Source: Nostocales cyanobacterium LEGE 12452 (GTDB taxonomy: Bacteria; Cyanobacteriota; Cyanobacteriia; Cyanobacteriales; Nostocaceae). From it: DNA of 44,325 nucleotides. Below the pieces are notes generated by a model. It made no database searches and had not been told where the DNA came from. It saw nothing but the letters and a program-made list of their open reading frames with translations. The stretch is taken from NCBI GenBank assembly GCA_015206945.1, contig JADEXV010000034.1, positions 1-44,325 of the forward strand, read 5' to 3'. Below are positions 34,932 to 44,271 of this stretch, in pieces. How positions within the stretch are numbered: the stretch's first letter is position 1; every line of letters starts with the position of its first letter. A program made the position numbers and the translations under genes.

Positions 34932-35984
34932 TTATTCATTGCTATTTTTGAATTTACGTTGCAATTGTTTTAGCGATTGATACATATCTGGCAGGCGGCC
35001 ATAAACAGCAGATACCTTGAGATATAGTTTGTAAGGAAGGGCTGGGGTTCCGCAGACAATTTCTCCTGGTGCAACATCGTTGTGAATTCCAGTTTGAGCA
35101 GATGTCATCGACCCATCTCCCATCTTCACTTGATTGACTATTCCTGTTTGTCCAGCTAGGATAACGCGATTTCCCAGTTTAACACCTCCGGCCATGCCAA
35201 CCTGACCTGCGATCGCACAACCAGAACCGATTTGGCAACCATGACCTATTTGCACTAAGCTATCAATTACTGTATTGCGACCTACCCGTGTTTCTCCCAC
35301 TGCTGGGCGGTCAATGCCAGTGTTACAGCCAACTTCTACACCATCTTCTAAGACTGTATAGCCTGATTGTTCCATTTTGAACCAACCAGTCCGGATGGGA
35401 ACAAAACCAAAGCCTTCTGCACCAATGACAGCACCACTGTGAATGACGCAATCTGCACCGATGCGGGTACGTTCGTGGATGGTACAGTTGGCGTGTAAGG
35501 TGGTGCGATCGCCTATTTTGGCATCTGGATAAATCACTACATTGGGATGAATAATTGCACCATTACCAATTTCTACCCCTTGTTGAATCACAGCATGGGG
35601 GCCAATATAAACATCACTACCAACTTTTGCGGTGGAGTGAATCACAGCGGTGGGATGAATTTCTGGGTTAGGGCGATATGGCTGATAAAAAAGGGCGATC
35701 GCTTTGGCAAACAATAATCGAGGATCTGAAGTTGCTAGCCAGACAATACCCCTTTCTTGTGCAAGCGCCTGTAATTTTTCATCTTGGGGCAAAATTAAAG
35801 CAGTAGCATTGGTATTGCCGACAAAAGATTTAAATTTTGCACTTTCTACGTAGCCGATCGTACCGATGGTAGCTTCATCAATGGCTGCTACCCCTGTAAT
35901 TTCTGGGTCTTGGTCTGGGTTGCTAGTCAGGCTATGATTGGTAACCGCGTCACCAAATTGACGGAGGATTTCGCTGAATTTCAT
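34932..35984 (-). CDS. lpxD: UDP-3-O-acylglucosamine N-acyltransferase
   Basis: 350 residues. A short N-terminal uridine-binding domain is followed by a left-handed beta-helix built from hexapeptide repeats (IHPTAVI, VGSDVYIGPHAVI, IGNGAIIHPNVVI and on), then a helical C-terminus. The catalytic His lies in QIGHGCQIG. LpxD adds the second acyl chain in lipid A synthesis, taking it from acyl-ACP. Many cyanobacteria carry lpx genes even where lipid A is atypical. No other lpx gene is in this window. Upstream on the same strand, 133 bases away, is the radical-SAM gene; no sign they are coupled. Confidence 0.92.
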   Translation of the reverse strand: MKFSEILRQFGDAVTNHSLTSNPDQDPEITGVAAIDEATIGTIGYVESAKFKSFVGNTNATALILPQDEKLQALAQERGIVWLATSDPRLLFAKAIALFYQPYRPNPEIHPTAVIHSTAKVGSDVYIGPHAVIQQGVEIGNGAIIHPNVVIYPDAKIGDRTTLHANCTIHERTRIGADCVIHSGAVIGAEGFGFVPIRTGWFKMEQSGYTVLEDGVEVGCNTGIDRPAVGETRVGRNTVIDSLVQIGHGCQIGSGCAIAGQVGMAGGVKLGNRVILAGQTGIVNQVKMGDGSMTSAQTGIHNDVAPGEIVCGTPALPYKLYLKVSAVYGRLPDMYQSLKQLQRKFKNSNE

Positions 35985-36117
35985 TGTTGGGTGTGTTCAA
36001 AATTGATCTACAATCGCAAGATAATTTTCCCTCTTTATGCTCCAATACAATAATTTTATAAACGCGTAGTGATGGGACAATCAGACTTTTCCTAGCTTCG
36101 CTTCAGGTTGGATTACT

Positions 36118-37209
36118 TCATCGACATTCTTCTGTTGATGGCTCTGGTTGTAAAGATGAGCCTACTTTCACTGAATTTTGTCTCAGTAGCGTCTTGAGGC
36201 GCTGATTATCTTCGGCCGCGATCGTTTCACCATAGTGATGAAGTTGAAAAAGTTGGCAATAACGGTTTTGTTTGGCGCAAATCAAGCAGCCATAGGCATG
36301 ATTGCCATTTGTACCACATAGCCGATGTCCCATCACCGGGCCGAGAGAAATATTTTGCTCGCTAGCAACAGTGCTGAGAATTGAGCGCAGTTTTGACTCA
36401 AACTCCAATGACAAGTATTGCTTACGTCCTGGTTGTGTACGATCCCATTCTGGAACGATTAATTCCTGTTTTAATAGACTCGCTTCAATCTCTTCAGACA
36501 TCACAAGCCCAGACAGAATAACGTGACGAGAAACATGGGGCAGTAATGTGCGTGCTAATTGCCACATTAAGGCTTCATCAAACCACTCTTCAACCAGTGG
36601 ACGCAGATACCAACAACAGGGTATGCCAAGGTTTACTAAATCTTGCAGCAACTGTACCCGGCTCTGAATTGAGGCTTGCTCATAGCCTGGTTTTAACGGT
36701 GGTAGACTAACAAAGACAGTGACTCGAAGTGAATGAGGTCGCTCTAGAGTTGTTTTGAGGCGCTCTAGAAAAGATTGACCAGGATGGACTTTGGTAGTTA
36801 TGTAGACCATGTTGGCAGCCTTGCGGTCAATCAGTGCATCCAGAATTGATAATACGCGTTCTCGATGGGCTGGAATAAAAGGATCGGAGTAATCGCACAG
36901 TGAAATTGGAAAGCCCTTTTGTCCTTCGTGAGTAGCAAAAATATGGTCTAACAAAAGATGGAGTAGGTCAACCGGAGCTAAGACATCCTGAAAGTTTTGT
37001 GGATAATGATGCCAGTCACGGTCTTGATGACAGACACAATAGGCACATTCAATCGGACAACGATTCTGGACATTTGGCAAAAATGGATTGAGGCTGAAGT
37101 ATTTTACAGCACGCTCCTCATCAGGAATACCAAGTACTGGAAAGCCATGCATCATATACTGGCTCCCGTGCAACGTAATTTCAGACGTAGTATTTTTATC
37201 AGTATTCAT
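36118..37209 (-). CDS. Orphan radical-SAM-type protein with a second C-terminal cysteine cluster
   Basis: 363 residues. CPIECAYC (Cys51, 55, 58) is the CxxxCxxC motif that binds the SAM [4Fe-4S] cluster; the preceding LNPFLPNVQNRC and the following barrel (SLCDYSDP, MVYITTK, RVTVFVSLPP) fit the SPL/Elp3-like radical-SAM fold. Near the C-terminus Cys298, 308, 311 and 318 (GHRLCGTNGNHAYGCLIC, then RYC) could hold an extra cluster, as in SPASM-like enzymes, though the spacing is not the standard one. There is no ribosome site of note and no obvious substrate peptide next to it. Reaction unknown. It resembles the spore photoproduct lyase group in the core; a repair role is a guess. Confidence 0.7.
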   Translation of the reverse strand: MNTDKNTTSEITLHGSQYMMHGFPVLGIPDEERAVKYFSLNPFLPNVQNRCPIECAYCVCHQDRDWHHYPQNFQDVLAPVDLLHLLLDHIFATHEGQKGFPISLCDYSDPFIPAHRERVLSILDALIDRKAANMVYITTKVHPGQSFLERLKTTLERPHSLRVTVFVSLPPLKPGYEQASIQSRVQLLQDLVNLGIPCCWYLRPLVEEWFDEALMWQLARTLLPHVSRHVILSGLVMSEEIEASLLKQELIVPEWDRTQPGRKQYLSLEFESKLRSILSTVASEQNISLGPVMGHRLCGTNGNHAYGCLICAKQNRYCQLFQLHHYGETIAAEDNQRLKTLLRQNSVKVGSSLQPEPSTEECR

Positions 37210-37443
37210 ATATTTTTACGAAAAAATAATACACCCAGGAAAATTTACCTTCTCTAGGGTGGCTGGTATGAATATGGAGTGGCAAGGTGGGAAATGCTGG
37301 AGGTTTAGTAAGAATTTTGATAAGTGAATATAGTTAAGTAGCGATCGCTGTTCCTAAAGAGCCGATAAATGGTTCGGGTTAACACGGAGAAAAATCTCCG
37401 CGTCTTTGTGTCACTCCAAATCCATCAATTTTGGTTCGGCAGA

Positions 37444-38691
37444 CTATTCGTGGCTAGTCGCCATTGCCACGCCTGCTAAATATCCGGTTGTCCAAGCACT
37501 TTGGAAGTTAAACCCACCGGTAACACCATCAATATCTAAGATTTCTCCGGCAAAATAAAGACCAGGAACTAACCTACTTTCCATCGTCTTAAAGTTGACT
37601 TCTTTGAGCTTGACACCGCCACAGGTAACAAATTCTTCTTTGAAGGCTCCTTTACCGTTGATTAAGTATTGTCCCTGAGTAAGTTCTTGCACCAGTTGAT
37701 TTAAGGTTTTACTAGATATTTCTGCCCAACGGTCTTCTGTGGTAATGCCTGCACGAGCAATGATATATTGCCAGAGACGATGGGGTAGATCGACGCCGCG
37801 ATGCAATGCGATCGCTTTCTTTCCCCATTCATCTTTAACTGCTAAAACTTTTTCTCGCACTTGTTCTTGGTGCAAATTAGGCAGCCAATTAATCAATAAT
37901 GTGGCTTGGTAGCGGCTTTCGTGCAGAACTCTCGCACCCCAAGCAGAAAGCTTCAAAACAGCCGGGCCACTCAAACCCCAGTGGGTAATTAGCAATGGCC
38001 CAGTTTGTTGCAATTGAGATTTTCCACCCGCAGATAAGCGCAATTGAGCAGGATTAACGCTAACTCCAGCCAATTCCCGTAACTTTTGATCGACAATGTT
38101 GAAGGTAAATAGCGACGGTACTGGCGGTTCAATTTGATGACCTAACTCTCGGACAATTTTATAACCTGCAAGGCTGCTACCGGTCGCCAAAAGTAAGCGA
38201 TCGCATTTAATTGTCTCTCCCGATTTCAGAAGAATATCAAATCCCCCGTCTGCTGCGGTTTGTTTCACTGAAGTTACGTGCGTACCGATACGAAGTTTTA
38301 CCCCAGATTTCGCCACCGCTTTAATTAGACATTCCACAATGGTTTCTGAAGTATTGGTGACAGGAAACATCCGGCCATCGGCTTCCGTTTTGAGATAGAC
38401 TCCACCAGCAGCAAACCAAGCTACTGTATCTTGAGGCCCAAACCGAGTCAAAGCACCCCGCAAAGCTTTTGCACCTCTGGGGTAATTTTGCACTAACTCC
38501 TCCGGTTCAAAGCAAGCGTGAGTCACGTTGCAGCGTCCGCCACCAGAAATTAGCACTTTCGCTAGGGGTTGGCGACTGGCTTCGAGTAAAGTAACTTGGG
38601 CATCAGGATTAGCTTTAGCACAAGCGATCGCGCCAAAAAATCCTGCTGCCCCACCCCCAATAACTACAATTTGTAACGGTAACAATTTCAA
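37444..38691 (-). CDS. HI0933/YhiN-family FAD-dependent oxidoreductase
   Basis: 415 residues. The start is a TTG at 38691 with AAAGAGA before it; no in-frame ATG is available. An N-terminal dinucleotide fold has VVIGGGAAGFFGA (9-21) and a second FAD loop SGGGRCNVTH (49-58). The C-terminal FAD motif is GLYFAGEILDIDGVTGGFN. The family is HI0933-like (YhiN, BaiN) flavoproteins, whose members reduce unsaturated compounds or have unknown jobs. No partner is apparent nearby. The gene begins 45 bases past the rubredoxin stop, on the same strand, so rubredoxin and this flavoprotein might share a transcript and pass electrons to each other; the first is visible, the second is inference. Confidence 0.85.
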   Translation of the reverse strand: MKLLPLQIVVIGGGAAGFFGAIACAKANPDAQVTLLEASRQPLAKVLISGGGRCNVTHACFEPEELVQNYPRGAKALRGALTRFGPQDTVAWFAAGGVYLKTEADGRMFPVTNTSETIVECLIKAVAKSGVKLRIGTHVTSVKQTAADGGFDILLKSGETIKCDRLLLATGSSLAGYKIVRELGHQIEPPVPSLFTFNIVDQKLRELAGVSVNPAQLRLSAGGKSQLQQTGPLLITHWGLSGPAVLKLSAWGARVLHESRYQATLLINWLPNLHQEQVREKVLAVKDEWGKKAIALHRGVDLPHRLWQYIIARAGITTEDRWAEISSKTLNQLVQELTQGQYLINGKGAFKEEFVTCGGVKLKEVNFKTMESRLVPGLYFAGEILDIDGVTGGFNFQSAWTTGYLAGVAMATSHE

Positions 38692-38736
38692 AAATGTCTC
38701 TTTTACAGCACCTACTTTCTAGGCTAGCTGTTATTT

Positions 38737-38901
38737 TCACTCTTCATCAGGTTCAAAGTCGGCTTTTGTTGCACCGCAAGTTGGACATGACCAATCTTCT
38801 GGGATATCTTCAAAGGCTGTTCCCGGTGCTATGTCGCTATCTGGATCGCCTTCTGCTGGATTATATATATAGCCACAAACAGTACATTTATACTTTGCCA
38901 T
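38737..38901 (-). CDS. Rubredoxin, short soluble form
   Basis: 54 residues from the ATG at 38901 (GAGGGGAAG before it); a longer frame to 38955 is not needed. The Fe(Cys)4 site is Cys6, Cys9 (CTVCGY) and Cys39, Cys42 (CPTCGA). It is a one-electron carrier in the cytoplasm. It lacks the C-terminal membrane helix of the RubA needed for photosystem assembly, so it is not that protein. It sits right upstream of the flavoprotein gene, a plausible redox partner. Confidence 0.93.
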   Translation of the reverse strand: MAKYKCTVCGYIYNPAEGDPDSDIAPGTAFEDIPEDWSCPTCGATKADFEPDEE

Positions 38902-39034
38902 GCTCTTCCCCTCGTAAATTGTTGGCATTGCTTCCCTATTAAATACTTTTGGCAATCAGTCAAAATAGGCAAGCTACAATTCTTAAACGAGACTACGGTA
39001 TGAAAATCAAACCGTTTCGCAAAGTCATTAGTAA

Positions 39035-39229
39035 TTAAAAACGCCACCAAGTTCTTTGGGCGTAACTGATAATTCCGATCGCGATCGCCCCAAGTAGCAG
39101 TAGCCAAATAATTCCACCTGGGATAAAAGTGAGAATACCAATACCTCTCAGTACCCAGACGGCAACGCTAATGCCGAGAAGTGTACCAAAAATCTGGATT
39201 AATCTACGATTTAAAGAAGATTGATTCAC
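39035..39229 (-). CDS. Small two-span membrane protein
   Basis: 64 residues from GTG 39229, with GAGGAAAATTAG before it. Two hydrophobic segments (about 12-32 and 36-56: GTLLGISVAVWVL and GGIIWLLLLGAIAIGIISY) and a basic, aromatic end, QRTWWRF. I recall similar short unnamed proteins in cyanobacteria. Function unknown. It is 134 bases upstream of the rubredoxin gene, on the same strand. Confidence 0.6.
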   Translation of the reverse strand: MNQSSLNRRLIQIFGTLLGISVAVWVLRGIGILTFIPGGIIWLLLLGAIAIGIISYAQRTWWRF

Positions 39230-39650
39230 CTAATTTTCCTCTCAACTCAACAGACATTACACTTGATATTGATAATTAAAATATGAAGTTACGATGAAGT
39301 TCTAGTTTCATCAGAAATAACACGTAAAACCGAGAGATACTATCCAAACGTTAGGGTAAGGTACTTGATGTTAAATCGTGTTTGTGCCATTCTAGCTGTT
39401 AACAACGCAGTTTTTCATCTACAAGTATTACTTTGACAAAAGTCACTGAAGTATTCATTATGTTAATTGTGATAAGAAACACAGTTTTTACAGTAAAGTA
39501 ACTGAAATGATGAGCAAAAAATCATCCTTTCCGGAAAATATAAGTATTAAACTGGAACTAATTTAATAATGGGTTGGATCTAAATCAAGTTTTATGGCTT
39601 GTAGTTTCAACTCTATTTAGGTGGATGAGTTGAGGAGTAACTTAATCATT
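39230..39650. other. Spacer between the small membrane gene and the SRPBCC gene
   Basis: About 420 bases, AT-rich. A possible plus-strand promoter is TTGACA (39433-39438), 17 bases, CATTAT (39456-39461). Nothing else to call. Confidence 0.35.
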
Positions 39651-40208
39651 ATGTCTGCGTCTTATATATCAGATTCAATTATTGCAGGTTCAGATATGGC
39701 TTGGAGTCAAGACAAGCAAAAGTTGTTGGTACAGGGTGAAATTCTGCTAGAAACGCGATCGCACAAGATGTCGGGTGGCGCAGTGACAGCCTGGATGTAT
39801 TTGCCGATGGTGCGATCGCACGTTTGGCAGCAATTAACTGATTATCCCCGCTGGGTACAATATTTTCCCGATATTACCAAGAGTGAGGTAGTACATAAAG
39901 GTGAAGTCAAACGTCTGTATCAAGCAGCACAAAAAGCTTTCTTCTTTTTCACGGCTCAAGTGGAAATTTACCTCAATGTTGTAGAAGTGCTGGGGCAGCA
40001 AATCCAATTTCGCATGGTAAATGGGACTTTTGAGGACTTTAACGCCAATTTAGAACTACAAGATTGTGGTAATGGCACAATACTTGCTTATACTGTGCAA
40101 GCGACACCTCTAATTCCGATTCCATCTATTTTTATTCAACAAGCGATGAATTTAGAGTTGCCTGCGAATATGCGTAAAATGCGACAAGTTATGTGTAAGA
40201 CTCAATAA
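39651..40208 (+). CDS. SRPBCC/START-fold lipid-binding-like protein
   Basis: 185 residues from the ATG at 39651 (GAGGAG lies 13 bases before; an in-frame GTG at 39621 is less likely). The YLPMVRSHVWQQLTDYPRWVQYFPDITKSEVV stretch and the later FRMVNGTFEDF and ATPLIPIP parts match the polyketide cyclase/dehydrase or Coq10-like START family (SRPBCC). These fold around a hydrophobic pocket for lipids, quinones or pigments. No catalytic residues can be assigned. Single-gene transcript, ending at the terminator at 40260. Confidence 0.8.
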   Translation: MSASYISDSIIAGSDMAWSQDKQKLLVQGEILLETRSHKMSGGAVTAWMYLPMVRSHVWQQLTDYPRWVQYFPDITKSEVVHKGEVKRLYQAAQKAFFFFTAQVEIYLNVVEVLGQQIQFRMVNGTFEDFNANLELQDCGNGTILAYTVQATPLIPIPSIFIQQAMNLELPANMRKMRQVMCKTQ

Positions 40209-40259
40209 AAAATTCAGACGTTGCTGATTGGATTTTCACTTTACCTATATATAGATAAT

Positions 40260-40294
40260 CAAAAACCCGCTCTCTGTCAGAAAACGGGTTTTTG
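40260..40294. terminator. Bidirectional terminator between the SRPBCC gene and clpB
   Basis: CAAAAACCCG (40260-40269) and its exact inverse (40285-40294), with a 15-base loop. The arms carry A- and T-runs, so it fits both converging transcripts. Confidence 0.8.
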
Positions 40295-40315
40295 TCTGTG
40301 ATTTATCAGGTGTAA

Positions 40316-42934
40316 TTATCCGGTAAAAACTTCAACTGGTAAACGGCTAAACGACAACCTTTCATTTTGCACATCAACAAATATGGTGTTGCCGTCGTTG
40401 AATTCGCCACGCAAGATGGATTTAGCAATTTGAGTTTCTAACTCTCGCTGAATCGCCCGCTTCAGTGGACGCGCCCCATATACTGGATCATACCCTACTT
40501 CTGCTAAAAAGTCAAGGGCAGAATCCGATAGTTTGAGAGATATTTTGCGATCGCTCAATCTTTGCCGCAATCTTTCCACTTGCAATAGCACAATATGCCG
40601 CAATTCCTTCTTATCTAAACCGTGGAAGATGATGATTTCATCAATCCGGTTCAGGAACTCTGGACGGAAGCTATTTCGCATTGCTTCCATGACTCGACGG
40701 CGCATTTCATCGTAGTGGCTGTTATCCCCAGCGATATCAAGAATGTACTGCGAACCGATGTTGCTGGTCATGATGATAATAGCGTTCTTGAAGTCCACCT
40801 TATGACCTTGGGCATCAGTGACGCGACCATCATCAAGAATTTGCAAGAAGATATTGAAAACATCGGGGTGTGCTTTCTCGATTTCGTCGAAGAGAATCAC
40901 TGAGTAAGGACGGCGACGAATCGCTTCTGTAAGTTGTCCGCCTTCTTCGTAACCCACGTATCCTGGAGGCGCACCGATTAAGCGAGAGACGGCGTGTTTC
41001 TCCATATACTCAGACATATCGATACGCACTAGCGCATCTTCGCTATCGAACATATACGCCGCCAGTGCTTTCGCCAATTCGGTTTTACCCACACCTGTCG
41101 GTCCAAGGAAAATAAAGCTAGCGATGGGACGATTAGGATCGGCTAATCCAGCCCGCGATCGCTGAATTGCATCGGCTACAGCCGTGACTGCTTCTTCTTG
41201 TCCAACTACGCGGCGGTGCAGTTCATCTTCTAAATGCAGCAGTTTTTCTTTCTCAGATTCCACCAACTTGCTGATCGGAATTCCTGTCCATTTAGAAATA
41301 ATTTCGGCAATATCAGCTTCTGTGACTTCTTCTCGTAATAGTGATTTACCACTTCTTTGAGTGCTTGCCAATTCAGCTTCTACTGCTTCCAATTGACGAT
41401 GCAAACTAGTTAAATTGCCGTATTTCAACTCCGCAGCGCGGTTAAGGTCGTAGTCGCGTTCTGCTTGCTGAATCTCTAAGTTGACACGCTCAATCTCTTT
41501 TTTAACAGACTGAATTTTGTCAATGATATCTTTTTCAGACTGCCATTGAGTATTCAGGGTTTTTTGTTCTTCTTTGAGATCGGCAATTTCTTTTTCCAGT
41601 CTTCCTAGACGTTCGCGAGAAGCGGCATCGCTTTCTTTTTGCAGCGATAGCTTCTCCATTTCCAGTTGCAGAATCTTGCGATCGATTTCGTCGAGTTCTT
41701 CTGGTTTGGAGGTAATCTCCATTTTTAATCTCGCGGCGGCTTCATCTACCAAGTCAATGGCTTTATCAGGGAGGAAGCGATCGCTAATATAACGACTCGA
41801 CAATACGGCAGCGGCAACTAAAGCACTATCAGAAATCTTCACCCCGTGGTGGTTTTCATAACGTTCTCTCAACCCGCGCAAAATCGAAATACTATCTTCT
41901 ACACTAGGCTGATCGACATAAACCTGTTGGAAACGTCTTTCTAGTGCGGCATCTTTTTCAATATGTTTGCGGTATTCATCTAGAGTTGTCGCCCCAATAC
42001 AGCGCAATTCGCCCCGCGCCAACATTGGTTTTAACAAGTTACTAGCATCCATCGCGCCTTGGGTTGCACCAGCGCCGACAACGGTGTGAATTTCATCAAT
42101 AAATAAAACAATTTTGCCGGCAGATTCAGTAACTTCTTTTAATACTGCTTTCAGACGTTCTTCAAACTCACCTCGGAATTTTGCCCCTGCAATCAAAGCA
42201 CCCATATCTAAAGCAATTAGCTTGCAGTCTTTCAGAGATTGAGGTACATCACCTGCAATAATACGCTGTGCTAATCCTTCAGCGATCGCAGTTTTACCAA
42301 CACCTGGTTCACCAATTAGCACAGGATTATTCTTGGTGCGGCGAGAAAGAATTTGGACAGTGCGACGAATCTCATCATCTCGCCCAATTACTGGATCGAG
42401 TTGACCTTTACGCGCGGCTTCGGTGAGGTCACGCCCGTATTTTTCCAGTGCTTCATATTTGCCTTCTGGATTTTGATCGGTCACTTTTTGGCTCCCACGA
42501 ACTTGTTTAATAATATTTTTGAGTTTGCCTTCGTCTAAACCAAACTCTTGGAATAAAGCTTTGCCAAAGCGGTCATCTTTAGCGTAAGCCAGCAATAAGT
42601 GTTCAATTGAAATATATTCGTCTTGAAACTCTTTGCGATATCCGTCTGCTCGATCTAGAAGTGTATCTAAGCTGCGTCCTAAGTATACTGAAGTACTATT
42701 ACCAGATACTTTCGGCTGACGTTGGAAAAATTGCTCAGTGCGATCGCGCAGTTTTTGGAGGTTAACACCCGCTTTTGTGAGAATCCCAATTGCTAGACCA
42801 TCTTGTTCTAGCAGCGCTTTCATCAAGTGTTCGCTTTCAATTTGCTGTTGTTGATATTGCTTAACAATATCCGGGGTATGGGCGATCGCTTCCCAGGCTT
42901 TTTCTGTAAATTGGTTAGGATTAGTAGGTTGCAT
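40316..42934 (-). CDS. clpB: ATP-dependent disaggregase chaperone ClpB
   Basis: 872 residues, standard length. N-domain (1-145), first AAA module with GEPGVGKT (about 207-214) and IDEIHT, the long middle coiled-coil arm (about 400-530, [16 protein letters not shown] onward), and second AAA module with [14 protein letters not shown] (about 605-620), then [15 protein letters not shown] at the end. Together with DnaK it pulls proteins out of aggregates after heat stress. It has the pore motif GYVGYEEGG and no ClpP-binding IGL loop, so it is ClpB and not ClpC. Upstream is a block of repeats that stands in for or interrupts its promoter. Confidence 0.96.
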   Translation of the reverse strand: MQPTNPNQFTEKAWEAIAHTPDIVKQYQQQQIESEHLMKALLEQDGLAIGILTKAGVNLQKLRDRTEQFFQRQPKVSGNSTSVYLGRSLDTLLDRADGYRKEFQDEYISIEHLLLAYAKDDRFGKALFQEFGLDEGKLKNIIKQVRGSQKVTDQNPEGKYEALEKYGRDLTEAARKGQLDPVIGRDDEIRRTVQILSRRTKNNPVLIGEPGVGKTAIAEGLAQRIIAGDVPQSLKDCKLIALDMGALIAGAKFRGEFEERLKAVLKEVTESAGKIVLFIDEIHTVVGAGATQGAMDASNLLKPMLARGELRCIGATTLDEYRKHIEKDAALERRFQQVYVDQPSVEDSISILRGLRERYENHHGVKISDSALVAAAVLSSRYISDRFLPDKAIDLVDEAAARLKMEITSKPEELDEIDRKILQLEMEKLSLQKESDAASRERLGRLEKEIADLKEEQKTLNTQWQSEKDIIDKIQSVKKEIERVNLEIQQAERDYDLNRAAELKYGNLTSLHRQLEAVEAELASTQRSGKSLLREEVTEADIAEIISKWTGIPISKLVESEKEKLLHLEDELHRRVVGQEEAVTAVADAIQRSRAGLADPNRPIASFIFLGPTGVGKTELAKALAAYMFDSEDALVRIDMSEYMEKHAVSRLIGAPPGYVGYEEGGQLTEAIRRRPYSVILFDEIEKAHPDVFNIFLQILDDGRVTDAQGHKVDFKNAIIIMTSNIGSQYILDIAGDNSHYDEMRRRVMEAMRNSFRPEFLNRIDEIIIFHGLDKKELRHIVLLQVERLRQRLSDRKISLKLSDSALDFLAEVGYDPVYGARPLKRAIQRELETQIAKSILRGEFNDGNTIFVDVQNERLSFSRLPVEVFTG

Positions 42935-42969
42935 AGGCTTTTTCAGGAACGTAAAGGTGTAGTGGTGAA

Positions 42970-43085
42970 GCAGCGCGGTCTTCTCCCAAAGGGAGAGGCT
43001 AGCGCCAAGGGGGTTTCCCCCATGAGCGACTGCTGTTAGCGCAGCGTTAGCGACGTAGGAGCGTCACCCGGAGGGCTTGTCGCAG
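42970..43085. repeat. Composite repeat block with hairpins upstream of clpB
   Basis: Contains hairpin TCTCCC AAA GGGAGA (42982-42996) and GGGGG TTT CCCCC (43009-43021), and the phrases CAGCGCGGTCTT, GAGCGACTG, GCGTTAGCGACG and GAGCGTCACCCGGAGGGC. The same order of phrases in a weaker form is at 31579-31705. It stands 35 bases before clpB on the 5' side. Confidence 0.65.
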
Positions 43086-43253
43086 GCTACCACCAGAACA
43101 CCAAGTAAAAACAATTTCTATTCTTAATAGATATTGTAAGAACAGCGGAGCGATCGCCTAGATCGGTGTTCACGTCTTGTAAAAGTCGTATTTTCCCGTA
43201 GTTTCCATTTCCCCATGTGCAATTTTTGTTCATTGCACAACAAACAGAGCAAC

Positions 43254-43651
43254 TTATGGAATAAAAATTCGACGTGTCCCCATGTAATTTTCAATGTGTT
43301 TTGAACAATTTCAAGTAGGCGGTTAACACAAAGATCCCGGTAATCAGGGTCATTCAAAACTCGATCGGCATCTCCAATTGTGACAACCGGAAACGAAGTC
43401 GGCGTGTTTTCTTCCTGCAATACTTGCTCTAGGGAATCCTTTCCTTTCATTCTGCGATTGGCTGTGAGTAGGAGCATCTGATTTGTTTGAGCAAATCTCC
43501 ACACAACTCTGTCACTGCTATTAACTGATAGTGACATCTCTTCGAGAAGAACAAAGCGGATTGAAAACAAATCTTGCCAACCTTGATTTGTGATACTGCC
43601 TGACAAAAGCAGTGCGTGTCCTTCAAGATTATGATCGATGAGAAAAATCAT
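43254..43651 (-). pseudogene. Frameshifted PIN-like (DUF5615-like) putative toxin gene
   Basis: Starts ATG 43651 as MIFLIDHNLEGHALLL and matches a small cyanobacterial family in its Asp-rich opening, FAQTNQMLLLTANRRMKGKD and FPVVTIGDADRVL, a layout like DUF5615 PIN-type nucleases. After about residue 118 the reading leaves the family: in the start frame it runs on to 43124 with unrelated Arg-rich sequence. One base shift near 43295-43303 restores IENYMGTRRIFIP and a TAA at 43254-43256, the usual end in this family (ENYLGTGRIFIP from memory). The corrected length is 132 residues. The catalytic first part is intact, so partial activity cannot be excluded. Confidence 0.6.
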
Positions 43652-43672
43652 GCCTGGGGTTCAAGTTTGGCT

Positions 43673-43837
43673 TTAAGTCTGGCTTTCTGCGCCTGAAGTT
43701 TTATCCCAAGCTGCTTCTCGTCCTAGTGGTGGCGGCATTTTGGCAATTTTCTCAACCAACTCACGATTCTGTTCTTCGTAGTACTGCCGCAGTAGTAAGT
43801 ATAACGTATTAAAGTTCTTCTACCTTGCCTCCACCAT
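43673..43837 (-). pseudogene. Broken antitoxin-like gene upstream of the PIN-like toxin
   Basis: CAGGAGGATA, a near-perfect ribosome site, precedes an ATG at 43837. The frame reads MVEAR, then TAG (43820-43822), then continues open as KNFNTLYLLLRQYYEEQNREL and VEKIAKMPPPLGREAAWDKT, ending TAA at 43673. The distal part is clearly coding in style: short, charged, helical, in the position (21 bases upstream of the toxin ATG) where an antitoxin would lie. No substitute start lies after the stop. I read it as a nonsense-mutated gene of about 53 residues. The antitoxin role is inferred only from position. Confidence 0.55.
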
Positions 43838-43887
43838 TATCCTCCTGCCCCCACACAGAGTTACCATGATCCCAGGTCGCCTAGTGG

Positions 43888-44271
43888 ATGCTGAAAATGA
43901 TTGACCCCTACGACTTTGAAGATGATAACTTTGACTTTGAGGATGAAGAGCTATTTAAAATAAAACCTATCAGCCAAATGACTGAAGGGGAAAAGCTACA
44001 GCGATTTAAACGGTTCTTCGACAGCAGCAGCCGTGCGATGTTGCAAGAGTGTCTATTTCGCATTGTCAATTACGAAGATGGTACAGGCACGTTAGAAATT
44101 CTTTGCCCTAATGAAGGTGTAAGACAACGCCTTTCCAAGAAAAAGCGCAAAATTACCAACAACATCAATACCTGCTGGAATCATATTAGATGGTTTTCGC
44201 TATGTGTCCAGCAAGATAGTGAGTTGCATTGCCAGAAATTTACTCGTAATGGCGATTTGGTGACATCTTAA
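43888..44271 (+). CDS. Acidic protein of unknown function
   Basis: 127 residues from ATG 43888 (alternative ATG 43897). The first 24 residues are strongly acidic (DPYDFEDDNFDFEDEELF); then KPISQMTEGEKLQRFKRFF, SSSRAMLQECLFRIV, a beta-rich part with EDGTGTLEILCPNEGV, and a basic RLSKKKRKITNN stretch ending with a Cys/Trp-rich tail. The strict charge split and the helix-strand order look like a real soluble protein. I do not recognise the family. It stands divergent from the decayed toxin pair, about 50 bases away. Confidence 0.55.
   Translation: MLKMIDPYDFEDDNFDFEDEELFKIKPISQMTEGEKLQRFKRFFDSSSRAMLQECLFRIVNYEDGTGTLEILCPNEGVRQRLSKKKRKITNNINTCWNHIRWFSLCVQQDSELHCQKFTRNGDLVTS

Noticed and set aside
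38737..38901. Identification of the rubredoxin as photosystem-linked RubA
   Set aside because: It ends at FEPDEE and lacks the C-terminal membrane helix that RubA carries.
40316..42934. ClpC instead of ClpB
   Set aside because: Long middle coiled-coil arm and no ClpP-docking loop fit ClpB.
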